From positions 2,744,001 to 2,808,000 of the forward strand of contig NZ_CP017781.1 in the NCBI RefSeq assembly GCF_001856665.1: DNA of 64,000 bases, written 5' to 3'. This DNA comes from Rhodobacter xanthinilyticus (GTDB lineage Bacteria > Pseudomonadota > Alphaproteobacteria > Rhodobacterales > Rhodobacteraceae). The notes beneath the pieces were generated by a model. The model saw only the letters and a list, made by a program, of their open reading frames with translations. It made no database searches and had not been told where the DNA came from. Each line of letters begins with the position of its first letter. Position 1 is the stretch's first letter. Position numbers and translations under genes: made by a program. Positions 24,541 through 32,312 of this stretch are shown here, in pieces.

Positions 24541-27447
24541 ATGTGCGCCGATACGCCCGAAACTTCTGTCGATTACCGCGACACCGTCTTCCTGCCTGAA
24601 ACCGATTTCCCGATGCGCGCGGGCCTGCCCCTGCGCGAGCCCGACTGGCTCGCCCGCTGGGAGCGCCTCGGCGTCTACGACCGGCTGCGCGAGAAGGGCC
24701 GCGCCGAGGCCCGCCCGCCCTTCGTCCTCCACGACGGCCCCCCCTATGCCAACGGCCATCTCCACATCGGCCACGCGCTGAACAAGACCATCAAGGACAT
24801 CATCGTGCGCAGCCATCAGATGATGGGCCATGACGCGCGCTACGTCCCCGGCTGGGATTGCCACGGCCTGCCGATCGAATGGAAGATCGAGGAGCAATAC
24901 CGCGCCAAGGGGCTGAACAAGGACGATGTCGACATCGTTTCCTTCCGCCAGGAATGCCGCAAATTCGCGGAAAACTGGGTCACCGTGCAGCGCGAGGAAT
25001 TCAAGCGTCTCGGCATCACCGGCAACTGGGCCGACCCTTACCTCACGATGAATTTCCACGCCGAGGCGGTGATCGCCGAGGAATTCATGAAATTCGTGAT
25101 GAACGGCGCGCTCTATCAGGGCTCGAAGCCGGTCATGTGGTCGCCGGTCGAGAAAACCGCACTCGCCGAGGCCGAGGTCGAATATCACGACCATACCAGC
25201 CACACGATCTGGGTGCGTTTCAAGCCGGTCGCGGCGCTCGAGGGCGCCTCGGTGGTGATCTGGACGACGACGCCCTGGACGATCCCGCAAAACCGCGCGG
25301 TGGCCTATAACCCGGCCATCGCCTATGGCGCCTACCGGGTCGATGCGGTGGCCGAGGGCGCGACCGCGGTGGCGGGCGAGGTGCTGATCCTCGCCGATGC
25401 GCTGGCCGAGAGCGTGCGTGGCGCCGCCAAGATCGAGGCCTTCACGCGCCTGCGCGACGTGCCGGCAGCCGAGTTCGAGGGCGTGATCCTGCGCCACCCC
25501 TACGCCGGCGTCGAGGGCGGCGCGGGCGAGTGGGATTTCGACGTGCCGCTCCTGCCGGGCGATCACGTCACCGACGACGCGGGCACGGGCTTTGTCCATA
25601 CCGCGCCCTCGCATGGCGATGACGACTATCAGCTCGGCCTGAAATTCGGCCTGAAGATGACCTACAACGTCGAGCCCGATGGCAGCTATCGCAAGGATCT
25701 GCCGCTCTTCGGCGGGCAGGCGATCATCGACGAAAACGGCAAGGACGGCCCGGCAAACGTCAGCAATATCAAACAGCTGGCCTATTGCGGCGCGCTGTTG
25801 GCCAAGGGCAAGGTGAAACATTCCTACCCGCATTCGTGGCGCTCGAAAGCGCCGCTGATCTATCGCAACACGCCGCAATGGTTCGCCGCGATCGACGTCA
25901 AACTCGCCGATGACATGGCCACCTATGGCGAGACGATCCGCGCCCGCGCGCTGAAATCGATCGAGGAGCTGGTGAAATTCACCCCGGCCACCGGCCGCAA
26001 CCGCCTCCATTCGATGATCGAGAACCGACCCGATTGGGTGCTCTCGCGCCAACGCGCCTGGGGCGTGCCGCTGACCTGCTTCGTCAAGCGCGGCGCCAAA
26101 CCGACCGACGCGGATTACCTGCTGCGCTCGGCCGAGGTGAATGCGCGCATCGTCGCCGCCTTTGAACAGGCCGGCGCCGATGTCTGGTATGAAACCGGCT
26201 TCAAGGCGCGCGTGCTCGAGGGCATCGCCGACCCGGAGGCCTATGAGCAGGTCTTCGACGTGCTCGACGTGTGGTTCGATAGCGGCTCGACCCATGCCTT
26301 CGTGCTGCGCGACCGCGCCGATGGCACCAAGGACGGCATCGCCGATGTCTATCTCGAAGGCACCGACCAACACCGCGGCTGGTTCCATTCCTCGCTCTTG
26401 CAAGCCTCGGCCACGATCGGCCGCGCACCTTATCGCAACGTCGTGACGCATGGCTTCACGCTCGACGAGAAGGGCATGAAAATGTCCAAATCGCTCGGGA
26501 ATACCGTGGCCCCGCAAGAGGTTATCGACGAATACGGCGCCGATATCCTGCGCCTTTGGGTCGCGCAATGCGACTATACCGCCGATCAGCGCATCGGCCC
26601 GAAGATCCTCAAAGGCACCGCCGACAGCTACCGCCGCCTGCGCAACACGCTGCGCTTCATGCTTGGCGCGCTGGCGGGCTTTGACGAGGCCGAACGCGTC
26701 GATCTGGCCCAGATGCCCGAGCTCGAGGCCTGGGTGCTCCACCGCCTGGCCGAGCTCGACACGGCCGTGCGCGAGGGCTACCGCAGCTTCGACTTCCAGT
26801 CGGTGTTCCAGACGCTCTTCACCTTCTCGACCGTCGATCTCTCGGCCTTCTACTTCGATATCCGCAAGGACGCGCTCTATTGCGACGCGCCCGGCTCGCT
26901 CACCCGCCGCGCCTGCCGCACGGTGATGGATATCCTGTTCCACCGCCTGACGACCTGGCTCGCGCCGATCCTGCCCTTCACCATGGAGGATGTCTGGCTC
27001 TCGCGCTTCCCGGGCGAGACGAGCTCGGTCCACCTGCAGGATTTCGCCCCGGTGCCGGCCGATTGGGCGAACCCGGCGCTTGCCGCGAAATGGGAGGGCA
27101 TCCGCCGGGCCCGCCGCGCGGTGACCGCCGCGCTCGAGGTCGAACGCACCGCCAAGGTGATCGGCGCCTCGCTCGAGGCCGCGCCGGTGGTCCATGTCGA
27201 GGATGAAACCCTCGCGAGCGCGCTGAAATCGGTGGATTTCGCCGAGCTCTGCATCACCTCGGGCCTCGCGCTCACCACCGACCCGGCCCCGGGCGAGGCC
27301 TTCCGCCTGCCCGAAATCGCCGGCGTCTCGGTGGTCTTCGAACGCGCCGAGGGCGAGAAATGCCAGCGCTGCTGGAAGATCCTGCCCGATGTCGGCGCCC
27401 ATGCGCATCCCCATACCTGCGCGCGCTGCAACGCCGCGCTGAGCTGA
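24541..27447 (+). CDS. ileS: Isoleucyl-tRNA synthetase
   Basis: The protein has 968 residues. The class I signatures are HDGPPYANGHLHIGHALNK near residue 65 (HIGH motif) and GMKMSKSLGNTVAP (KMSKS motif) near 645. The editing domain is present, and the C-terminus has a zinc ribbon (CQRCWKILPDVGAHAHPHTCARC). It charges tRNA-Ile. It is a single gene behind a possible attenuator and is followed by repeat A1. Confidence 0.98.
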   Translation: MCADTPETSVDYRDTVFLPETDFPMRAGLPLREPDWLARWERLGVYDRLREKGRAEARPPFVLHDGPPYANGHLHIGHALNKTIKDIIVRSHQMMGHDARYVPGWDCHGLPIEWKIEEQYRAKGLNKDDVDIVSFRQECRKFAENWVTVQREEFKRLGITGNWADPYLTMNFHAEAVIAEEFMKFVMNGALYQGSKPVMWSPVEKTALAEAEVEYHDHTSHTIWVRFKPVAALEGASVVIWTTTPWTIPQNRAVAYNPAIAYGAYRVDAVAEGATAVAGEVLILADALAESVRGAAKIEAFTRLRDVPAAEFEGVILRHPYAGVEGGAGEWDFDVPLLPGDHVTDDAGTGFVHTAPSHGDDDYQLGLKFGLKMTYNVEPDGSYRKDLPLFGGQAIIDENGKDGPANVSNIKQLAYCGALLAKGKVKHSYPHSWRSKAPLIYRNTPQWFAAIDVKLADDMATYGETIRARALKSIEELVKFTPATGRNRLHSMIENRPDWVLSRQRAWGVPLTCFVKRGAKPTDADYLLRSAEVNARIVAAFEQAGADVWYETGFKARVLEGIADPEAYEQVFDVLDVWFDSGSTHAFVLRDRADGTKDGIADVYLEGTDQHRGWFHSSLLQASATIGRAPYRNVVTHGFTLDEKGMKMSKSLGNTVAPQEVIDEYGADILRLWVAQCDYTADQRIGPKILKGTADSYRRLRNTLRFMLGALAGFDEAERVDLAQMPELEAWVLHRLAELDTAVREGYRSFDFQSVFQTLFTFSTVDLSAFYFDIRKDALYCDAPGSLTRRACRTVMDILFHRLTTWLAPILPFTMEDVWLSRFPGETSSVHLQDFAPVPADWANPALAAKWEGIRRARRAVTAALEVERTAKVIGASLEAAPVVHVEDETLASALKSVDFAELCITSGLALTTDPAPGEAFRLPEIAGVSVVFERAEGEKCQRCWKILPDVGAHAHPHTCARCNAALS

Positions 27448-27489
27448 GCCGAACCAAGACAAGGGCGCCCCGGGCGCCCCGACTTCAAG

Positions 27490-27577
27490 CCTCCGGCGGG
27501 CGTATTTGCGCCAAGAAGAAACCCCCTCTTCTTCTTGGTAAAAATACGCCGGGGGTCCAAGGGGGCAGCGCCCCCTT
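27490..27577. repeat. Palindromic repeat family A, copy 1
   Basis: The left arm contains CGTATTTGCGCCAAGAAGAA (27501-27520). The right arm contains TTCTTCTTGGTAAAAATACG (27529-27548). Outer CCGGCGG/CCGGGGG tracts extend it. A GGGGGC-agc-GCCCCC hairpin (27559-27577) follows. Other copies are at 36555, 46175, 52833 and (half) 55041. Confidence 0.8.
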
Positions 27578-27628
27578 GCCCGGCCCGACAGGCTCGGCTA
27601 GGCCTGTGCCATTGAGCCCGAGGTGCCG

Positions 27629-28465
27629 ATGAGCCTGCCGATCCTGCTGTCCGTCCTCGCCGCGGCTTTCCTCCATGCGCTGTGGAACGCGCTGATCCGG
27701 CTTGGCGGCTCGAAGATCCGCGCGATGGTCATGCTCTCGCTGATGGAGGCCCTGGTCGGCGCCGCCATCGCCGCGGCCCGCCCGATGCCGATCCCCGCCG
27801 CCTGGCCCTGGATCGCGGGCGCGGGCTTCGTCCATTTCGCCTATAAATTCTTCCTCGCGCAGGCCTATGAACAGGGCGATCTGAGCCGCGTCTACCCGAT
27901 CGCGCGCGGCGCCGCGCCGATGCTCGTCGCGATCGTCTCGGCGGCCTTCGCGCTCGATCACATCGCGCCGATGGGCTACGCCGGGATCGCGGTTCTCGGC
28001 CTCGGGATCTTGCTGATGGCACGCGGGGTCTTCACCGATGGCGAGAGCCGGCGGCTCTTGCCCTTCGCGCTCGGCTCGGCGCTCGCCACCGCGACCTATA
28101 CGCTCGTCGACGGCATGGGCGCGCGCGTCGCGGGCGATGCGGTGGGCTATGTCGGCTGGCTGATGATCGGCGGGGGCCTCGGCTTTGCGGCGCTGATGCT
28201 TGGGCTGCGCGGGCCCGCGATGCTGCGCGCCCGGCCCGGTGAATGGGCAGTGGCGGGCGCGGGCGCGGCGGCCTCCTACGGCGCCTATGCGATCTCGATC
28301 TGGGCGATGACGATCGCGCCGATTGCCCTCGTCGCGGTGCTGCGCGAGACCTCGATCCTCTTTGCGGTGGTGATCGGCTGGCTGGTCTTTGGCGAGAAGA
28401 TGACCCGCGCCAAGGCGCTTGCGGCGGTTCTGATCGTTGCCGGCGTGATGCTGACCCGGCTTTAG
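27629..28465 (+). CDS. EamA-type drug/metabolite transporter
   Basis: The protein has 278 residues from ATG 27629 after GAGG. An in-frame GTG two codons earlier is less likely. It has about ten membrane helices in two EamA repeats (first half near ILLSVLAAAFLHALWNALIR, second near AVAGAGAAASYGAYAISIWA). The substrate is unknown. It overlaps the end of the convergent pcs gene by four bases. Confidence 0.88.
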   Translation: MSLPILLSVLAAAFLHALWNALIRLGGSKIRAMVMLSLMEALVGAAIAAARPMPIPAAWPWIAGAGFVHFAYKFFLAQAYEQGDLSRVYPIARGAAPMLVAIVSAAFALDHIAPMGYAGIAVLGLGILLMARGVFTDGESRRLLPFALGSALATATYTLVDGMGARVAGDAVGYVGWLMIGGGLGFAALMLGLRGPAMLRARPGEWAVAGAGAAASYGAYAISIWAMTIAPIALVAVLRETSILFAVVIGWLVFGEKMTRAKALAAVLIVAGVMLTRL

Positions 28466-29157
28466 CCCCGCCGCGCGGGCACGATCTGCTGCAAGATGCC
28501 CACGCCCATCAGATAGACCGAGCTCACCACGAGCCCCCAATGCGCCCAGCTTTGCGGGTGGAAATCGACAAAGGCCGCCCAGGCCGCGAACACCGTCCAG
28601 CCCAGCGCCATCGGCAGCGACAGCGCCCGCCAGCGCCGCGTCCGGGTCGGGTGGATGAACTTGAGCGGGAAGAACATCGCCACCGCCAGCACCAGAACCA
28701 CCGCGAGCGTCACCCAGTAACCGGGCTTCAGCGCGAACAGCACCAGCACCACCATATTCCAGCACGCCGGGAAGCCGGAGAAGGAATTATCCTTCGTTTT
28801 CATGCGGGTATCGGCGAAATAGATGACGCTCGCATAGGTGATCGCGATGATCGCGAGCCAGCCCGTCCAACCCGGCAGCAGCCCGGATTTGAAGAGCGCA
28901 TAGGCCGGAATGAAGACATAGGTCAGGTAATCGACGATCAGGTCCATCAGAACCCCGTCATAGATCGGCCAGTTCGTCTTGACCTGATAGCGGCGCGCCA
29001 AGGGGCCGTCGATGCCGTCGACGAAAAGCGCGACGACGAGCCACAGGAACATCAGGCTCCACTTTTCCTCGACCGCGGCGAGCATCGCCAGCATCGAGAG
29101 CACCGCGCCCGTGGCGGTCAGGAGGTGGACGGAGAGGGCTTTGAAACGAAGATCCAT
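28462..29157 (-). CDS. pcs: Phosphatidylcholine synthase
   Basis: The protein has 231 residues, a polytopic CDP-alcohol phosphotransferase. The active-site motif is visible as DGIDGPLARR followed by DGVLMDLIVDYLTY, with the conserved aspartates. Bacterial Pcs makes phosphatidylcholine from CDP-diacylglycerol and choline and is typical of alphaproteobacteria. The start at 29157 follows AAGAGGAGG closely. A longer in-frame start at 29196 was rejected. Confidence 0.93.
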   Translation of the reverse strand: MDLRFKALSVHLLTATGAVLSMLAMLAAVEEKWSLMFLWLVVALFVDGIDGPLARRYQVKTNWPIYDGVLMDLIVDYLTYVFIPAYALFKSGLLPGWTGWLAIIAITYASVIYFADTRMKTKDNSFSGFPACWNMVVLVLFALKPGYWVTLAVVLVLAVAMFFPLKFIHPTRTRRWRALSLPMALGWTVFAAWAAFVDFHPQSWAHWGLVVSSVYLMGVGILQQIVPARRG

Positions 29158-29240
29158 GCCTCCTCTTGCCGCAAAGCGGGCAAGATCACAAGCCACACGC
29201 GCGCGCCGGCCAAAGCTTGCGCGCGCGCGGGCTCTTCAGC

Positions 29241-29585
29241 TCAGATCTCGGAGAGAAGAGACAGGAACTGATCGGTCTTCATGCGGTCGACGCTGACCGT
29301 TGTGGCCTCGCTCTCCTCGCTGTCCTCCGAGGTCAGCGCCTCGAAGAGCGATTGATAAAGCGTCTCGGTCTCGTCCTCGGTGGACGCGGCCTCAGAGCCA
29401 CCGGGCGCACCGCCGGGCGGCGGGCCTCCCGGAGGCGGACCACCGGGGGGCGGGCCACCGGGCGGCGGGCCGGAGCCCTTGGTCTCCTCGGTCTCGCTCG
29501 ACTGGGTCGTCTGGCTCGTCTGAGCCGCATTCGTGGACTGAAGCGCCGTGAGGCTCGACAGGCCGGAGATGGACGTCACGTTCAT
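29241..29585 (-). CDS. Small protein with a Gly-Pro-rich tandem repeat
   Basis: The protein has 114 residues from ATG 29585, eight bases after AAGGA. The Ser/Thr-rich N-terminus (SISGLSSLTALQSTNAAQ) is followed by about 27 residues of the five-residue unit GGPPP repeated four times (DNA near 29400-29475). An acidic stretch (EDETETLYQSLFEALTSEDSEE) and the tail VDRMKTDQFLSLLSEI follow. No signal peptide or known domain is visible. I do not recognise a family. Confidence 0.6.
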   Translation of the reverse strand: MNVTSISGLSSLTALQSTNAAQTSQTTQSSETEETKGSGPPPGGPPPGGPPPGGPPPGGAPGGSEAASTEDETETLYQSLFEALTSEDSEESEATTVSVDRMKTDQFLSLLSEI

Positions 29586-29714
29586 CGCAACCATCCTTTC
29601 TGCTACCTCGCGCCCCGGAGCCTGCGCCCGAATTGCTAAGAAAGGCTTACGATTGCTGCGCCGCCGCAGGGGGTTTACCCCCGATTTGTCTCACATCCGC
29701 TTGATCGCCGCCCC

Positions 29715-30638
29715 TTACGCCCGCGGATGCGCCGCGCGATAGACATCGATCAGCCGCGCCGCATCGACGGCGGTATAGACCTGGGTCGTGGCCAGGCTCG
29801 CATGGCCCAAAAGCTCCTGAATCGCCCGCAGATCGCCCCCCGCGGCCAGAAGATGCGTCGCGAACGAATGGCGCATCGCATGCGGCGTCGCCGTCGCGGG
29901 CAGGCCAAGCCCCATCCGCGCGCGCTCCATCGCCCGCGCGATCTGGCGCGGGTTCAAGGCCCCCCCGCGCGCGCCACGAAAGAGCGCCTCGCCCGGGGCG
30001 AGATCATAGGGGCAAAGGCCCACATACTCGGCCACCGCCGCCCGCGCCGCCGGCAAGACCGGCACCAGCCGCTCCTTGCCGCCCTTGCCGCGAATGCGCA
30101 GCACCTCGGGCAAGGGATGCGCCCCGCCCTCAAGGCCCAGCGCCTCGGAAATCCGCAGCCCGCAGCCGTAAAGCAACGTCACCACCGCCGCATCGCGCGC
30201 CGCGATCCAGGGCTCGGCGGCCTGAGTATCGACCGCCTCGATCACCGCCCGCGCGGCCTCCTCGCTCAGCGGCCGGGGCAGTTTTCGGGTGAATTTCGGC
30301 GCCCGCGCGGCCAGAACATGGGTCGGGTCGAACCCCTCCCGCGCCGAGAGCCAGCGGTAGAAACTCTTCACCGACGAGAGCGCCCGCGCGAGCGAGCGCG
30401 CCCCGAGCCCGCGCCCGCGCGCCTCCGCCATCCAGGCGCGCATCTCGCGCGGCCCCACCTCGGCCAGCCGCGCCAGCCCGAGGCTCTCGCCCTCATGCTG
30501 GTGCAAAAACCCCAAGAACCCCGCGACATCGGCGCGATAGGCGGTCACCGTGGCCTCCGACGCGCCCTCGAGCGCGCGCAGATGATCGAGCCAACGCGCC
30601 AAGGCCTCGCCCGCCGCCGGGCTGAAGCCAAGCTCCAT
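29715..30638 (-). CDS. xerC: Site-specific tyrosine recombinase XerC
   Basis: The protein has 307 residues: an N-terminal SAM-like DNA-binding half and a C-terminal catalytic half. The catalytic set is complete: Arg in LLYGCGLRISEAL, Lys in RGKGGKERLVPV, His-x-x-Arg in TPHAMRHSFATHLL, and the final His and Tyr in LLGHASLATTQVYTAVD. It resolves chromosome dimers at dif with XerD and FtsK. It overlaps the DUF484 stop by one base, so the two are translationally coupled. Confidence 0.96.
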   Translation of the reverse strand: MELGFSPAAGEALARWLDHLRALEGASEATVTAYRADVAGFLGFLHQHEGESLGLARLAEVGPREMRAWMAEARGRGLGARSLARALSSVKSFYRWLSAREGFDPTHVLAARAPKFTRKLPRPLSEEAARAVIEAVDTQAAEPWIAARDAAVVTLLYGCGLRISEALGLEGGAHPLPEVLRIRGKGGKERLVPVLPAARAAVAEYVGLCPYDLAPGEALFRGARGGALNPRQIARAMERARMGLGLPATATPHAMRHSFATHLLAAGGDLRAIQELLGHASLATTQVYTAVDAARLIDVYRAAHPRA

Positions 30639-31339
30639 CAGCCGAGCCAGCGGCGCATCGCGCGCTCGAAGATCCCGGCGAAGAAGCCAAGCAGATCAAC
30701 CCCTTGCGAGGGCTTGAACTGATGCGGATCCTCGGCGCCCATGACCAGCAGCCCGGGCAGACGGCCGGGCCCGAAATCGAGCCGCATCAGTGCCTCGGAG
30801 CGGATCCAATCCGCCGCATCGCCATAGATCGCGCGCGAGAGCCCCTGCGTCTGGCGCAGCACCACGCCCCGCGCCGGGCCGCGCCCGCTGCCCATGTATT
30901 CCTGAATGAACCCCGGCTCCGCCACACAGAGCACATCGCCGAGCCGCTTGAGCGCCGGGTCGGCCTCGCTGTGCAGGCTCTCGAGCACGAGCCGCACCGC
31001 ATCGACGCGCAGCACCTCGGCCACCTCGCCCTGCAACACCGCCAGAAACTCCTCGAAGCTCGAAGGCTCCAAAAGCCGCAGCACCGCGCGATGGATCTGA
31101 TTGGTGCCCGAGAGGTTCTCGTAAGCCGCCGCGATCACCGAGCGATGGGTGTCCTCGAGCCGGTCGAGCCGCGCCTCGAGCCGCTGCATCGCGATGCCGC
31201 GCAGATCGACGATATTGGCGCCCATCGCGCGCTCATTCGCCGCCGTCAGCGCCCGCATCAGATCCCGGTCCTCCAGCACAACCTCAGGATCCGAAATGAT
31301 TTTTTCCCGCAGCTCAGCCGCCAGGGCGTTCTCGCTCAT
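30638..31339 (-). CDS. DUF484 family protein
   Basis: The protein has 233 residues from ATG 31339 after GAGGCAGG. It begins with a coiled helix (AAELREKIISDPEVVLEDRD, then LTAANERAMGANIVDLRGIA) and continues into a GAF-like fold (EVLRVDAVRLVLESLHSEAD). DUF484 genes are commonly next to xerC; their role is unknown. The overlap with xerC supports a shared transcript. Confidence 0.9.
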   Translation of the reverse strand: MSENALAAELREKIISDPEVVLEDRDLMRALTAANERAMGANIVDLRGIAMQRLEARLDRLEDTHRSVIAAAYENLSGTNQIHRAVLRLLEPSSFEEFLAVLQGEVAEVLRVDAVRLVLESLHSEADPALKRLGDVLCVAEPGFIQEYMGSGRGPARGVVLRQTQGLSRAIYGDAADWIRSEALMRLDFGPGRLPGLLVMGAEDPHQFKPSQGVDLLGFFAGIFERAMRRWLG

Positions 31340-31392
31340 GCCTGCCTCGTTCAAGTCTTTGCTCGTTTTTTGCCACTCTACACGAGTTCATG

Positions 31393-31420
31393 AAAAAAGG
31401 GGGCGAAAAATCGCCCCCTT
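31393..31420 (-). terminator. Intrinsic terminator of the aldolase gene
   Basis: On the minus strand a perfect 10-bp stem (31411-31420 with 31397-31406) with loop TTTT leads into a T run at 31393-31398. It lies about 20 bases past the aldolase stop and upstream of the DUF484 gene. Confidence 0.94.
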
Positions 31421-31442
31421 GCCCCGCGGCCTGGCGGCGCGC

Positions 31443-32096
31443 TCAGAGAATGTTCTGGCCGGTCTTGGCCCAGTCGGCGAGGAACTGCTCGAGCCCCTTG
31501 TCGGTCAGCACATGGTTCGCCATCGCCTTGATCACGGCGGGCGGCGCGGTGATCACATCGGCGCCGATGCGGGCGACCTCGGTGATGTGGTTGACGTTGC
31601 GGATCGAGGCGGCAAGGATCTCGGTGTCGAAATCGTAATTGTCGTAGATCGTGCGGATGTCCTCGATCAGCTGGATCCCGTCGAGGTTGATGTCGTCAAG
31701 CCGGCCGATGAAGGGCGAGATGAACTTCGCGCCGGCCTTGGCGGCGAGGATCGCCTGCGCGGCCGAGAAGCACAAAGTGACGTTGACCATATGGCCCTCG
31801 GATGCGAAAGCCTTGCAGGCGGTCAGCCCGGCCCAGGTCAGCGGCACCTTGATCGCGATGTTGGAGGCGATCTTGGCGAGCTTGAGCCCCTCGGCGATCA
31901 TGTCCTTGGCCTCGGTGGCCACGACCTCGGCCGAGACCGGGCCTTCGACCATGTCGCAGATCTCGCGGGTCACTTCGAGAATGTCGCGCCCCGATTTCAG
32001 GATCAGCGAGGGGTTGGTGGTCACGCCATCGACCATCCCGAGATCATTGAGCTCCTTGATCGCGGCGACGTCGGCGGTATCGACGAAGAATTTCAT
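31443..32096 (-). CDS. fsa: Fructose-6-phosphate aldolase / small transaldolase
   Basis: The protein has 217 residues, the length of the short TalC/FSA subfamily. The Schiff-base lysine is in [14 protein letters not shown], and [16 protein letters not shown] and GVTTNPSLI are family starts. It may transfer dihydroxyacetone in the pentose phosphate pathway (transaldolase) or cleave fructose 6-phosphate; sequence alone does not separate them. The start follows GGAGA. It is divergent from priA with a repeat between. Confidence 0.9.
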   Translation of the reverse strand: MKFFVDTADVAAIKELNDLGMVDGVTTNPSLILKSGRDILEVTREICDMVEGPVSAEVVATEAKDMIAEGLKLAKIASNIAIKVPLTWAGLTACKAFASEGHMVNVTLCFSAAQAILAAKAGAKFISPFIGRLDDINLDGIQLIEDIRTIYDNYDFDTEILAASIRNVNHITEVARIGADVITAPPAVIKAMANHVLTDKGLEQFLADWAKTGQNIL

Positions 32097-32187
32097 GGCA
32101 GGTCTCCTGAGCAGCAGTTGCGCGCCTGATAGCGCAAACCGGCCCGCCGGGCCAGAGGGGAATCGCCGCGCCCGCCCCGCCGCGCGC

Positions 32188-32308
32188 AAAGGGGGCGCTG
32201 CCCCCCTCGGCCCTGCGGGCCTCACCCCCCGGGATATTTCCGCATCATTGAAGGGGAGCCCGCGCCCTGCCCTTCAACGATGCGATAAATATCCCCGCCG
32301 GAGGCAAG
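32188..32308. repeat. Family B palindromic repeat, second full copy
   Basis: The left arm GGATATTTCCGCATCATTGA (32232-32251) faces the right arm CTTCAACGATGCGATAAATA (32272-32291). The GC hairpin GGGGGCGCTGCCCCCC lies to its left near 32190-32206. Here the element is in a divergent gap, so it cannot be a terminator for both neighbours, and its right end supplies the priA ribosome site. Confidence 0.8.
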
Positions 32309-32312
32309 ACCC

